Of a stretch of 64,000 nucleotides of DNA, positions 1-9,107 are shown piece after piece. This DNA comes from a bacterium BRH_c32 (GTDB lineage: Bacteria > Bacteroidota > Ignavibacteria > Ignavibacteriales > Melioribacteraceae). Location: contig LOEU01000032.1 in assembly GCA_001516025.1 (NCBI GenBank), positions 41,844-105,843 of the forward strand, in the 5' to 3' direction. Each line of letters starts with the position of its first letter. Positions within the stretch are counted from its first letter, which is position 1. The notes below the pieces were generated by a model. That model searched no databases, had not been told where the DNA came from, and worked only from the letters and a program-made list of their open reading frames with translations. The position numbers and the translations under genes were made by a program.

Positions 1-2
1 TC

Positions 3-743
3 AATCAACCAAAGATGTTAGAAGTATGGCATGATGCACTTCAAATTAGAGAAGAAGCATTAGAAAGATTTTCATTAGGTCTGCTGGATCTTAAAACCAG
101 AGCACAAATTGAACGTCTCTTTTGGTCAATCGCGAAAGAGATTAATCAGATGACAGCGGAACTAAAACATTTCCCTGAAGAATTACTTTATTTAAGGAAA
201 TTATTATCAGATAAGTATTTCTGCAACTTTTCTTTATTCCAATCATTACCCGATGCGTGGGCGATTGATCAGATATTTCCTATAATCCCAATTCAGAGAT
301 TAGAAGAAAAACCGGATAGGACTGCTACTCTTCAAGATATTACATGCGATTCTGATGGAAAGATTGATAATTTTATCTCTACTCGAAATTTCTCTTATTA
401 TCTTCCCGTTCATTCGATGAACTCAAAAGAGCGTTATTATATTGGTGTTTTCTTAGTAGGGGCATATCAAGAGATACTTGGTGATCTACATAATCTCTTC
501 GGCGATACTAATGCCGTTCATATTTCCGTTGATGAAAAAGGTTATACAATCGATCAGATAATCGACGGGGAATCAGTTGCTGAAGTTCTTGATTACGTTC
601 AGTATGATGCCAAAAAATTAGTTAGAATTGTAGAGACTTGGGTTACATCTTCTGTAAAAGCAGGTAAGATTTCTGCAGATGAGGGAAAAGAATTTCTTTC
701 TAACTATCGTTCGGGATTATACGGTTACACTTATTTAGAATAG
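3..743 (+). CDS. speA: Biosynthetic arginine decarboxylase, C-terminal part (5' truncated by window edge)
   Basis: The frame is open from the window edge, so this is the last roughly 246 residues of a protein that is usually about 630 long; the Met codon at 15 is internal. SpeA is a PLP enzyme of the alanine-racemase-fold decarboxylases and converts arginine to agmatine for polyamine synthesis. Recognisable family blocks are DITCDSDGKID and, later, YYIGVFLVGAYQEILGD followed by LHNLFGDTNAVH. The Cys-Asp pair in the first block belongs to the active-site region contributed by the C-terminal half. The PLP-binding lysine lies outside the window. The gene ends at TAG and is followed 44 bases later by a strong hairpin terminator. 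No other polyamine gene is visible nearby. Confidence 0.9.
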   Translation, partial: NQPKMLEVWHDALQIREEALERFSLGLLDLKTRAQIERLFWSIAKEINQMTAELKHFPEELLYLRKLLSDKYFCNFSLFQSLPDAWAIDQIFPIIPIQRLEEKPDRTATLQDITCDSDGKIDNFISTRNFSYYLPVHSMNSKERYYIGVFLVGAYQEILGDLHNLFGDTNAVHISVDEKGYTIDQIIDGESVAEVLDYVQYDAKKLVRIVETWVTSSVKAGKISADEGKEFLSNYRSGLYGYTYLE

Positions 744-787
744 AAGTTTTTTGATGATGTAAACTTTTCAGACAATTAGATTAAAAT

Positions 788-815
788 AAAACAGCCGCAT
801 TTCAGCGGCTGTTTT
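788..815. terminator. Rho-independent terminator after speA
   Basis: There is a perfect 11-bp inverted repeat: arm 788-798 (AAAACAGCCGC), a 6-base loop, and arm 805-815 (GCGGCTGTTTT). The arms end in A and T tracts, so it can act in both directions. It lies between the convergent speA (plus) and azgA-like (minus) genes. Confidence 0.85.
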
Positions 816-840
816 AATAATAACTACATCAAAATATTAT

Positions 841-926
841 ATTCTCTGGTATTCAACCGATAATCCACCGGGAGCGAGAGGTTTTAGTAATAATAACTCC
901 AAACCCGCTCCGAGCGCGAGATGATT
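841..926 (-). other. GC-rich segment reading in frame past the azgA-like stop codon
   Basis: Between the terminator and the permease gene lies a patch much richer in G+C than its surroundings (868-920). It contains a bulged dyad, GGAGCG at 871-876 against CGCTCC at 906-911, with GGTTT at 880-884 against AAACC at 901-905. On the minus strand it continues the permease frame directly after its TAA stop for 28 more codons, with a Leu-rich then Pro/Gly-containing translation ending SVEYQRI, before another stop at 837-839. No start codon or ribosome site of its own is apparent. It may be a structured 3' untranslated element, a small repeat or a coding relic. Confidence 0.3.
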
Positions 927-2246
927 TTATAATACCAATAGCAATATTGCCAGAATATCAATGACCACAAGTGCCCAGCTTACTTCTTTATATTTACCGA
1001 TAGCTAACTTTATAACTGTCCACGAAATAAAGCTCCAGATAATTCCTTGAGTAATTGAATAAGTAAGAGGAATTAAAATCATTCCGAAGAATGCAGGAAT
1101 AGCATCATCGAATTGATCCCAATGAATTTTTGTTATTGGCTTCATCATAAATACACCTACAAGAATTAATGCAGGTGCCGTGGCAATTGAAGGAACTACC
1201 GATAATAATGGTGATAAGAACATAAATGGAAGAAAAAGTAAACCGGCTATAATTGCAGTTAAACCTGTACGTCCGCCTTCTTCAACACCGGTAGCTGATT
1301 CGATATAACTTGTAGCTGCCGAAGTGCCGAATATGCCTGAAATTGTTGTTCCAAGTGCATCTACAATCAATGCTTCTTTTACGTTTTTTGGTTCACCATT
1401 TTCATCAATTAATCCGGCTGCTTCAGATACACCAATAAAAGTGGAAATAGAATCAAACATATCGGTGAATAAGAAAGCAAATATCACAGGCCACATAGCC
1501 AAAGAAAGTGAATTGATTAAATCCATTTTGAAAAACACACTAAAATCAGGTGCAGAAAAAATTCCCGCAAAAGTTACCAATGTTGATGTACCAAAATTTA
1601 TAGCTGATGCATCTCCATAGAACCTGCCTATCGGAATTGACATAATGGTAGTAATTGCAATACCAACAATTAAGGCACCTTTGATTCTTTTAACGACTAA
1701 TAAAGCCGTAATTAGTAAACCGATTAGGAATGTAATTGTAACGGCATCAAACTTGCCTATTCCCACTAATGTAGCCGAATTTGCAATCACAAATTTGGCA
1801 TTTACGAATCCTATAAAAGTAATAAATAAACCGATACCGGCAGTGATTGCGTATCGAATCTGCTTCGGGATTGCTTTTAGGATCTCTGTACGGATATTAA
1901 AAACAGATAACAAAAGAAATATAATACCGGACCAAAAAATCCCCCCCAGAGCTACTTCCCATTTAACACCCATACCAAGTACCACCGAATAGGTAAAGAA
2001 GGCATTAAGCCCCATTCCCGGTGCTAATACAATAGGGTTTTTGGCATAGATGCCCATTGCTATACTGCTGAATGCACTTACTAAAATAGTAGCAGTTAAT
2101 ACTCCGGCGAATGGCATTCCTGTATTTGATACAATTGCCGGATTAACTACGATGATATACATAGTTGCAAGAAATGTAGTAATACCTGCAATAATCTCTG
2201 TCTTAAAATCTGTTTTGTACTTAGAAAACTCGAAATAATGTTCCAT
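927..2246 (-). CDS. AzgA/PbuG-type purine nucleobase permease (NCS2)
   Basis: This is an inner-membrane transporter of 439 residues with about 12-14 hydrophobic segments, as expected for the AzgA-like branch of the NCS2 family. That branch imports adenine, guanine or hypoxanthine with protons. Family signatures are PGMGLNAFFTY at 76-86, TDMFDSISTFIG from 261, and GTSAATSYIESATGVEEG from 307. The start is supported by an AGAGG ribosome site 7 bases upstream. It is the last gene of a three-gene minus-strand operon with a Tsx-like outer-membrane protein and a UraA-type permease, which fits a nucleobase salvage role. The exact substrate cannot be read from the sequence. Confidence 0.9.
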   Translation of the reverse strand: MEHYFEFSKYKTDFKTEIIAGITTFLATMYIIVVNPAIVSNTGMPFAGVLTATILVSAFSSIAMGIYAKNPIVLAPGMGLNAFFTYSVVLGMGVKWEVALGGIFWSGIIFLLLSVFNIRTEILKAIPKQIRYAITAGIGLFITFIGFVNAKFVIANSATLVGIGKFDAVTITFLIGLLITALLVVKRIKGALIVGIAITTIMSIPIGRFYGDASAINFGTSTLVTFAGIFSAPDFSVFFKMDLINSLSLAMWPVIFAFLFTDMFDSISTFIGVSEAAGLIDENGEPKNVKEALIVDALGTTISGIFGTSAATSYIESATGVEEGGRTGLTAIIAGLLFLPFMFLSPLLSVVPSIATAPALILVGVFMMKPITKIHWDQFDDAIPAFFGMILIPLTYSITQGIIWSFISWTVIKLAIGKYKEVSWALVVIDILAILLLVL

Positions 2247-2262
2247 TATTTATCCTCTTGAA

Positions 2263-2955
2263 TTAGAAATTCCATTTAACGGCAATTGTTGGATTCACTT
2301 TTATTTCATCTTGGAAGGGGAGGAAATTATTGCTTATTTCTATTTCAGTTCCCACTGATAAATGATTGTCAAAATTATACCATAATTGTGGCTCGGTTAA
2401 GAAAACCATCTCTTTATCAGTTCCGATTACCCCTGCTCTTAAATTTCTATCCTGTGACCAAATATCAAGAAAACCGGTAAAATTAAGTTTGCCTTCAAAG
2501 AAAGGAACAAACCAAACAGTTGTGAACTGAACATCAAGTCCATCTGATTTATATATCTTCTTAGCAAGAAGATCAGTATTAAGAGTAACAAAACCGAGAT
2601 CAATAGGATAACTTACACCTGCTAGCCACGATTGATTTAGAGTGCCTGAATAATTCCCTATGGGTGTAGGGATGGTTACAAATCCGTCATTGTATTGAAG
2701 TGTAACAGAAAGTTTTTCATATACCGCTACATAACGAGCAATTTCCCAATATGCCAATGAGATGCTTTTATTCTCAGGCATATTAAAATCGAAATCAACA
2801 AAGAAGAATGTAGAACCGTATTCATCCGGTTTGAACATTTCTAAAGTAGTAGTAAAATATTTCCTGTCTTCTCCAAGATCATAGTGAAGTTGAAGATTTT
2901 GAGCAGTTACTTTTGCTGCCATTAATAGAAAAAAAATGAGTAATAACTTTTTCAT
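2263..2955 (-). CDS. Tsx-like outer-membrane protein (DUF5020 type)
   Basis: A protein of 230 residues with a cleavable signal peptide (residues 1 to about 18, MKKLLLIFFLLMAAKVTAQ). The mature part is rich in alternating hydrophobic/aromatic strands and ends in an aromatic residue (WNF), typical of an outer-membrane beta-barrel. It resembles DUF5020 proteins, which are related to the nucleoside channel Tsx; this family assignment is from memory of its pattern. It sits between two nucleobase permeases in one operon with short spacers (16 and 21 bases). I infer that it is the outer-membrane pore for the substrates the permeases then take into the cytoplasm. An AAGGA ribosome site precedes the ATG. 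Confidence 0.7.
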   Translation of the reverse strand: MKKLLLIFFLLMAAKVTAQNLQLHYDLGEDRKYFTTTLEMFKPDEYGSTFFFVDFDFNMPENKSISLAYWEIARYVAVYEKLSVTLQYNDGFVTIPTPIGNYSGTLNQSWLAGVSYPIDLGFVTLNTDLLAKKIYKSDGLDVQFTTVWFVPFFEGKLNFTGFLDIWSQDRNLRAGVIGTDKEMVFLTEPQLWYNFDNHLSVGTEIEISNNFLPFQDEIKVNPTIAVKWNF

Positions 2956-2976
2956 TTAAGAGATCCTTATAATTTA

Positions 2977-4200
2977 TTATGAATTTGTATTAGGTAATAA
3001 TCTATTTAATAAAATGCCTATGATTCCCGATAAACCGATTCCCGAGAGTTGAAATTCACCCCAGCCGAGAACCATATCGCCGATACCAAAAATTAATACG
3101 ATAGAAACAATTACAAGATTTCGCGATTTTGACATATCGATTTTGCTATTAACGAGTGTGCCGATACCGATGGCAGCAATCATACCAAAAAGAAGAATCA
3201 TTATCCCACCCATGACCGGTGCGGGAATTGTTCTTAATACTCCTCCTAATTTTCCGAAGAATGCCAATAAAATTGCAAATCCGGCTGCAATTGTCATTAA
3301 TTTAGGATCGAATTTTTTGATTAATGTAACAGCTCCCGTTACTTCAGAATATGTAGTGTTAGGAGGTCCGCCAAATATTGAAGCAAAAAACGTAGCCACA
3401 CCATCTCCTAGCAATGTCCTATGAAGACCCGGTTTTTCTAAATAATTTGTTTTTGATGCATTAGAAATGGCAAGCACATCACCCACGTGCTCTATTGCAG
3501 GAGCAATTGCCACAGGTAAAATAAATAAGATAGCTCTTATATCGAACTTCGGAAATTCATAAGTCCCTTGTTCTAAAGCTGCTATCCAAGGGATTGAGAA
3601 CCATTGTGCATTGTTTACAGCATCAAAGGATACTTTACCAAGAATAACAGACAGAATGTATCCTGCAATAATTCCACATAGAATTGGAATTAAGCGAAGC
3701 AATCCTTTGCCCATCATTACAACTGCTATTGTTACAGATAATGAAAATAGCGCAACAATAACAGCAAGATAATCAAGCTCTGTTCCACCGGAAAAGTTTT
3801 TAGTCATTCCCACTGCCACAGGTGCAAGTTTTAAACCGATTACCATAATTACCGGACCGGTTACAACCGGAGGGAGCCATTTTTCGATAATGGAAATTCC
3901 TTTAACTTTTACTAAAACGGAAAGAATAATATATACTACTACTGAACTTGCAAGTCCGCCTAAAGTGGCGCCGACTCCAAATTGTTGAATTCCTATTTGA
4001 ATCGGTGCTATAAAAGCAAAAGAGCTTGCTAAGAAAACCGGTACGTTCGCTTTTGTAATAAGTTGAAAAATAAGAGTGCCCGCTCCAGCAGTAAATAATG
4101 CTATTGAGGGATCTAAACCTGTCAATAATGGAACAAGAACCAATGCGCCAAATGCTACAAAAAGCATTTGTGCTCCTACAATGATATCATTTCCTTTCAT
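2977..4200 (-). CDS. uraA: UraA-type uracil/xanthine permease (NCS2)
   Basis: This is an inner-membrane nucleobase:proton symporter of 407 residues, the usual length for the UraA/PyrP branch of NCS2. The two glutamates that in E. coli UraA contact uracil are present: E237 in PAIEHVGD and E286 in PNTTYSEVTG. The N-terminal VGAQMLFVAFGALVLVPLLTG block is also typical. It is the first gene of the minus-strand operon uraA / Tsx-like channel / AzgA-like permease. Its leader carries a terminator hairpin about 45 bases before the start and a palindrome further up, so expression is probably controlled in the leader. Xanthine or uric acid as substrate cannot be excluded. Confidence 0.88.
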   Translation of the reverse strand: MKGNDIIVGAQMLFVAFGALVLVPLLTGLDPSIALFTAGAGTLIFQLITKANVPVFLASSFAFIAPIQIGIQQFGVGATLGGLASSVVVYIILSVLVKVKGISIIEKWLPPVVTGPVIMVIGLKLAPVAVGMTKNFSGGTELDYLAVIVALFSLSVTIAVVMMGKGLLRLIPILCGIIAGYILSVILGKVSFDAVNNAQWFSIPWIAALEQGTYEFPKFDIRAILFILPVAIAPAIEHVGDVLAISNASKTNYLEKPGLHRTLLGDGVATFFASIFGGPPNTTYSEVTGAVTLIKKFDPKLMTIAAGFAILLAFFGKLGGVLRTIPAPVMGGIMILLFGMIAAIGIGTLVNSKIDMSKSRNLVIVSIVLIFGIGDMVLGWGEFQLSGIGLSGIIGILLNRLLPNTNS

Positions 4201-4244
4201 TTTACCTTCAAATTAGTTAATTGATTTAATAATTCGGTTTATAT

Positions 4245-4278
4245 AAAAAAAAAGAGCAGCCAAATTGACTGCTCTTTT
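4245..4278 (-). terminator. Hairpin plus U-tract in the uraA leader: probable attenuator
   Basis: On the minus strand a perfect 10-bp stem (4269-4278 with 4250-4259, loop of 9) is followed directly by a run of Us (4245-4253 on the plus strand are all A). This is a canonical intrinsic terminator. It lies about 45 bases upstream of the uraA ATG, and the gene further upstream is on the other strand. It therefore cannot simply end an upstream gene, and I infer transcription attenuation of the nucleobase-uptake operon. I did not recognise a known purine or PyrR aptamer above it. Confidence 0.6.
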
Positions 4279-4299
4279 AATAAAGACAAATATCCACAC

Positions 4300-4315
4300 A
4301 GAACAAACTTGTTCT
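4300..4315. promoter_or_regulatory. 7+7 bp palindrome upstream of uraA, operator candidate
   Basis: Perfect dyad AGAACAA-AC-TTGTTCT in the region between the divergent uraA operon and the SpoIID-like gene. It lies about 100 bases upstream of the uraA start, just above the leader hairpin. It could be a repressor site or an extra RNA hairpin in the leader. It has GAAC/GTTC half-sites with a 6-base centre, not the 4-base centre of a Gram-positive LexA box. Confidence 0.35.
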
Positions 4316-4582
4316 GATAATATCTCTTCTCGTTTTTGGTTTTGTAACCTTAATTTCTTTCAAAAAATGGTCTTGTTGTCTTATTTATTAAAGATAATTA
4401 ATCGAATGACGTTAATTATAAAGCTATTCGGAAAGGCTTGCCGAAATAACAAAATAAAATTAAGAAAAAATTTGAAAATAAACAGCATTTTTTTAATTAA
4501 CTATATTATTTACTATTCTTTATAACTATCTAATATTAATTGAGATTAGTATATTACGTTTTTCTATAAATAATAATAGTTC

Positions 4583-5917
4583 ATGAATCAACCCGTAATA
4601 ACAATAGGGATATTAGTCGAAAAAGAGATCACGTTCGATCTGTATGGTGAATTTACCTCGACAGTACTTGCAAGCCGTATGAGCGGTAGTTACAAAGCTC
4701 ATCTTTCAGGCAATAAAATTACTTTAATTAAAGAGGGAATGCGTGTAGCCGAAAGTGATTCGATCCTCATAGTACCGAATGATTATTTGACCGATTCGTT
4801 TTTAATTAAAGACGTAGTCATTGGTAAAAATTTCCATTGGGAAAAGAAGATAAATCAACGATTCAGAGGAAGCATTAAGTTAATCATTGAAGCCGGGAAG
4901 ATTTGTGTAATAAATATTTTGTATGTCGAAGATTATTTGGTGAGTGTAATCTCTTCGGAAATGAGTTCCAATTCATCAATTGAAATGTTAAAAGCGCATG
5001 CAATTATTTCTCGAAGTTGGCTAATTGCTCAACTCGATAAAAGATTAGAGGCAAGAACAATAATTGAATATCAATTTAGACAGAAAGAAAATGAATTAAT
5101 AAAATGGTATGATAGAGAAGACCACGAAAATTATGATCTATGCGCAGATGATCACTGCCAGCGTTATCAAGGTATCGCAAGAATTGTAAACGATGCAGCT
5201 TTGCACGCAATTGATAAAACACGTGGAATAGTTTTAATGTTTAATGATAAAGTTTGCGATACACGTTACTCAAAATGTTGCGGTGGGATCAGCGAATCTT
5301 ACGAAAATGTCTGGGAGCCCGTTGTTCATCCTTATCTCACTTCAATTATTGATTATAAGTATGTTGCTGATGATTTCGAAACTGATTTAGATAAAGAAGA
5401 AAATGCAAATAAATGGATAAAAAATAAGCCGTTGGCATTTTGCAATACGACTAATAAAAAAGTTCTCTCGCAAGTCCTTGTGGATTTTGATCAGGCTACT
5501 ACCGATTTTTATAGATGGAAAGTAGAATTTACTCAAGAGGAAATATCAAGTTTAATTAAAGAAAAATCGGGAATCGATTTTGGAAATATCCTAGACCTCG
5601 TGCCGGTAGAAAGAGGAAACTCGGGGAGGATTATAAAATTAAAAATTGTAGGTGATAAAAAAACTCTAATTATTGGAAAAGAACTTGAGATAAGGAGAGT
5701 GCTATCAAAGTCTCACTTATATAGTTCTGCATTTTTAGTAAAGAAAGAAGAAGTAAAGGATTCGATACCGGGTAAGTTTATTCTCCAAGGCGCAGGCTGG
5801 GGACATGGAGTTGGACTTTGTCAAATAGGTGCGGCTGTAATGGGCGATATGGGTTATAAGTTCGATGAAATTCTCTCACATTATTTCAACGATGCTAATC
5901 TAAAGAAAATATATTAA
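4583..5917 (+). CDS. SpoIID/LytB domain protein
   Basis: A protein of 444 residues with a SpoIID/LytB domain. Such domains are peptidoglycan lytic transglycosylases in SpoIID, or amidase enhancers in LytB. The conserved block VEDYLVSVISSEMSS (115-129) places the catalytic-type Glu at E126, followed by EMLKAHAIISRSW. Further on are DLCADDHCQRYQG and CCGGISESYENVW, with Cys residues like those seen in metal-binding SpoIID proteins. The C-terminal signature is GWGHGVGLCQIGAAVMG. No signal peptide or membrane anchor is seen at the N-terminus, which is odd for a wall enzyme. The stop overlaps the ATG of the next gene by one base, so it leads an operon with a glycosyltransferase. Confidence 0.85.
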   Translation: MNQPVITIGILVEKEITFDLYGEFTSTVLASRMSGSYKAHLSGNKITLIKEGMRVAESDSILIVPNDYLTDSFLIKDVVIGKNFHWEKKINQRFRGSIKLIIEAGKICVINILYVEDYLVSVISSEMSSNSSIEMLKAHAIISRSWLIAQLDKRLEARTIIEYQFRQKENELIKWYDREDHENYDLCADDHCQRYQGIARIVNDAALHAIDKTRGIVLMFNDKVCDTRYSKCCGGISESYENVWEPVVHPYLTSIIDYKYVADDFETDLDKEENANKWIKNKPLAFCNTTNKKVLSQVLVDFDQATTDFYRWKVEFTQEEISSLIKEKSGIDFGNILDLVPVERGNSGRIIKLKIVGDKKTLIIGKELEIRRVLSKSHLYSSAFLVKKEEVKDSIPGKFILQGAGWGHGVGLCQIGAAVMGDMGYKFDEILSHYFNDANLKKIY

Positions 5918-7032
5918 TGAAGATATTAATGACGTGCCTTTCCAAAAGCTGGGGAGGTATGGAAATGCAAGTTATAAATACGGCAGTTCAATTATTAGAA
6001 TCAGGTCACGAGATTGATCTATTACTAATCGATAATTCAAAATTATATTTGGAAGCTCGTAAGAATAGAATTAATACAATCACCGTGGATACATTTAAGT
6101 ATTTTAGTCTAATCCAGATTATTAAACTTCGATCTGTTTTAAGTCAAAAGAACTACAATATTATACACACACATTTCTCAAAAGATTTATGGTTGCTTAC
6201 CCCGGTTCTAAGATGGTTTGGATTTAATACTCCGGTAATTCTAACCAAGCATGTAGGGTCATTTATAAATAAAAAGGATACCCTGCATCGTTATATCTAT
6301 TCAAGGTTAGATTTAGCTTTGGCAATCAGCAAAGTGATTAAGAAAAATTTAGAAGATACAACACCATTAAAATCAAATCAAATAGAATTGCTATATAGCG
6401 GAATAGATGATGAGAAATTTAATCCCGAAAAAGTTGCTAAAAATAAATTAAGAAAAGAATATAAATTATCGGAAGAACAAATATTAATCGGCATTGCGGG
6501 AAGATTCAGTCCCGGTAAAGGGCATGAAGAATTTATCAATGCTTGCGAAATACTTGTAGGTAAGTATAAGAATCTCAAATTTATTGTCATCGGCGAATCG
6601 AGTTATGGCGAATCTAAATATGGAAAGAAGATAGCCGATATGCCGGCTGCTCTGGGGATAGAAGATAATTTTATTTTTACGGGATTCCGCGAAGATATGC
6701 CGGAAGTTTTTAATTCATTGGATATTTTTGTTTTCCCTTCACACGCAGAAGCATTTGGATTAACCTTAGTTGAAGCAATGTGTATGGGGTTGCCTTCGGT
6801 ATGCACAGCTTCGGATGGTATTTTGGATATCGCAATTGATAACGAAACATCTTTTCTTTTTGAAAGAGAAAATTATGTGGAACTTTCACAAAAAATCGAA
6901 CTGCTAATTCATTCAAAAGAGCTTAGAGAAAAGTTAGCCATTAATGCGCGTCAAAGAGTTCTTTCTATGTTTACAAAGAAAATTTATATCGAAAATCTCA
7001 TTTCATTATATAAAAGATTTATTCCTGAATGA
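5917..7032 (+). CDS. Glycosyltransferase family 4 protein
   Basis: A 371-residue GT-B fold retaining glycosyltransferase. The N-terminal acceptor half begins MTCLSKSWGGMEMQ, with the glycine-rich loop that typifies GT4. The C-terminal donor half has GRFSPGKGH at 195-203 and the EX7E motif EAFGLTLVE (E278, E286) that binds the nucleotide-sugar. It is a soluble cytoplasmic or membrane-peripheral enzyme. Sugar and acceptor cannot be predicted; lipopolysaccharide or another surface glycan is likely from the family. It overlaps the preceding SpoIID-type gene by 1 base and the following vWA gene by 4 (ATGA), so all three are probably translated together. Confidence 0.88.
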   Translation: MKILMTCLSKSWGGMEMQVINTAVQLLESGHEIDLLLIDNSKLYLEARKNRINTITVDTFKYFSLIQIIKLRSVLSQKNYNIIHTHFSKDLWLLTPVLRWFGFNTPVILTKHVGSFINKKDTLHRYIYSRLDLALAISKVIKKNLEDTTPLKSNQIELLYSGIDDEKFNPEKVAKNKLRKEYKLSEEQILIGIAGRFSPGKGHEEFINACEILVGKYKNLKFIVIGESSYGESKYGKKIADMPAALGIEDNFIFTGFREDMPEVFNSLDIFVFPSHAEAFGLTLVEAMCMGLPSVCTASDGILDIAIDNETSFLFERENYVELSQKIELLIHSKELREKLAINARQRVLSMFTKKIYIENLISLYKRFIPE

Positions 7033-9107
7033 CATTCTTAAATCCCGCAATATTGTTTGGATTATTAGCTGCTTCTATTCCGGTGGTTATTCATCTTTTT
7101 AATTTAAGGCAGCTGAAGAAGATTGAGTTTAGCTCACTAATGTTCTTAAAGACATTACAAAAGAATAAAATAAGAAAAATTAAATTCAAGCAGTGGCTTT
7201 TGCTTCTTATTCGTGTATTAATAATTATGACACTGGTATTTGCCTTCTCCCGTCCTACAATGAAGAACGTATCTTTATTTGGTCTCGGGCAAAATGCTAA
7301 AACATCAGCAGTGATAATTTTGGATAATAGTTTTAGCATGTCAGTTCTCTCTTCTTCCGGCTCTTATTTTAATATTGCAAAAAAAAGTGCGATCAATATT
7401 TTGGATAATTTAGACCAAGGGGATGAGGCGGCTATTTTATTGGTTTCAGATCTTAGAGAAAATAAAATTACTTTTACCCAAAATATTGCACTACTAAAAC
7501 GCATTATCGAAAAAGCTGAAATATCAGGTTATAGCGGAACGATAAACTCCGCTATCGTAAAAGCAGCTTCAATAATTGATGAATCAAAAAATTATAATAA
7601 AGAAATTTATCTGCTTACCGATTTCCAGAAATCGAGAATTTCCAATGATGTTTCAGAGCTTTCAGATTTATCGTCAATCTTAAATAAAAATATTCATCTC
7701 TTTGGATATAAATTACCTCAAAATGAAATTAGTAATTTGGCAGTAATAGATTTCAAAGCTGAGAACCAGTTATTTGAAAAAAATAAGCCGATTACTTTTA
7801 AGGCAGCCATAGAAAATTATTCGAATAGCCGAATTACTAATAGCGTAGCATCGTTGTTTATAAATGGGAAACGTACTGCCCAACAAAGTTTTGATATCGA
7901 TCCGGGTACATCAAGAGAATTAATTTTTGAAACGGCAATTACTTCTTCGGGATTATCAGATATCTTCGTTGAGTTGGAAGATGATGATCTCTTGTTTGAT
8001 AATAAAAGATATCTCTCGATAGATATTCCTGAATCTATTCCTATTAATTTAATTTCACAGAATAAAAGAGATGCAGAATTTATAAATGTTCTTATCTCTG
8101 CTAATGAAAATTTTAATACCGGAAATTCATTAAAGAAAAATTTTAATATTCTTATCGGTAATGAATCGAGCAGAGTATTGGAAGAATTAAAAAGTAACAT
8201 CGAGAACGGTGGAAGTATGATATTATTCCCCGGAGAAAATTCAGAGCTAAATGATTTTCAGAATATTTGCAAAATTTTCGAACTCGATATTCCAAATTCC
8301 TCTGTTGGCAAAAAAGGAAGTTTTCTAAATCCGACCAAGTTTAATAAAATTGATTTTAATCATCCCGTATTCAGAAATCTATTTGAAAGCGAAAATAGCG
8401 AATTGGAATCACCTTTAATAAATTATTATTTCAAAACGAATAATTCTCAAAAGACACGCTCAATTATTAATTTGATTGATGGTTCTGAGCTATTAACAGA
8501 AAAAAAATTAGGAAAAGGAAAGATTCTTACGTTTTATGTGGCCCCTGTTATGGCGTGGACAGATATGCCGCTAAAGCCAATATTCCCGGCATTGATCGCA
8601 AGAACGATTATCTATCTTAGTGCGGGAATCAAAGAAGATGGAGCTGTTATCTCAGGAGAGACTATTATTGCAAATCTGTCTAATCGAACTTTCCCGAAAA
8701 TTGAAATAGTAACTCCAAAATTTGAATCGCAATTTATAAACGCTGATTCATTAACTAATAAAAATTATTATTCTTACTCATATACCGATGAATTAGGGAT
8801 TTATAAATTCTATGATAACAAAAAATTATTAGATTATTTTTCGGTAAATGCTTTACCGATTGAATCGAATATCGAGTATGCAGATGAGGAAACAATGAAA
8901 AAATATTTTGAGGAGATTAATTACGAAAATGATTTAATAGAACTAAATTATGATGAAGATATTTCAAAAAAGATTTATGAATCACGTTTTGGAGTTGAAT
9001 TATGGAAATATTTTATTGTTCTTGCATTACTCCTTGCGGTAATGGAAATGCTGATAGCAAAAAATTCAAAAAAAGATATTACAGAACTTAAGAAAGTAAA
9101 TATATGA
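7029..9107 (+). CDS. BatA-like protein with von Willebrand A domain
   Basis: A membrane protein of 692 residues. The N-terminus (1-75) matches the aerotolerance-regulator (BatA) N-terminal module: a first helix FLNPAILFGLLAASIPVVIHLF, a basic stretch rich in Lys/Arg, then a second helix ending in FAFSRP. A vWA domain follows with a MIDAS-type DNSFS at 99-103. The remainder is a long extracytoplasmic region with a possible glutamine-amidotransferase-like fold, seen in other such proteins. A final membrane helix lies near the C-terminus (ELWKYFIVLALLLAVMEML). The usual MoxR ATPase partner is absent here. It overlaps the neighbouring genes by 4 bases on both sides. Function is unknown; envelope maintenance is the usual guess. 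Confidence 0.8.
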   Translation: MTFLNPAILFGLLAASIPVVIHLFNLRQLKKIEFSSLMFLKTLQKNKIRKIKFKQWLLLLIRVLIIMTLVFAFSRPTMKNVSLFGLGQNAKTSAVIILDNSFSMSVLSSSGSYFNIAKKSAINILDNLDQGDEAAILLVSDLRENKITFTQNIALLKRIIEKAEISGYSGTINSAIVKAASIIDESKNYNKEIYLLTDFQKSRISNDVSELSDLSSILNKNIHLFGYKLPQNEISNLAVIDFKAENQLFEKNKPITFKAAIENYSNSRITNSVASLFINGKRTAQQSFDIDPGTSRELIFETAITSSGLSDIFVELEDDDLLFDNKRYLSIDIPESIPINLISQNKRDAEFINVLISANENFNTGNSLKKNFNILIGNESSRVLEELKSNIENGGSMILFPGENSELNDFQNICKIFELDIPNSSVGKKGSFLNPTKFNKIDFNHPVFRNLFESENSELESPLINYYFKTNNSQKTRSIINLIDGSELLTEKKLGKGKILTFYVAPVMAWTDMPLKPIFPALIARTIIYLSAGIKEDGAVISGETIIANLSNRTFPKIEIVTPKFESQFINADSLTNKNYYSYSYTDELGIYKFYDNKKLLDYFSVNALPIESNIEYADEETMKKYFEEINYENDLIELNYDEDISKKIYESRFGVELWKYFIVLALLLAVMEMLIAKNSKKDITELKKVNI

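Larger units (their letters stand above)
4201..4582. other. Intergenic region between divergent operons (382 bases)
   Basis: Very AT-rich spacer holding the leader of the minus-strand uraA operon (hairpin and palindrome, listed separately) and, from about 4480, the likely promoter region of the plus-strand SpoIID-led operon. A plus-strand reading frame at 4265-4525 is not convincing as a gene because it crosses the leader hairpin and has low-complexity composition. I see no RNA gene here. Confidence 0.6.

Noticed and set aside
4200..4450. Purine or PreQ1 riboswitch in the uraA leader
   Set aside because: I looked for the conserved core sequences on the minus strand and did not find them; only a terminator and a palindrome are supported.
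4265..4525. 86-codon plus-strand frame in the uraA/SpoIID intergenic region
   Set aside because: It runs across the leader hairpin and palindrome of the opposite strand, lacks a ribosome site and has a low-complexity Leu/Ile/Lys/Asn composition.
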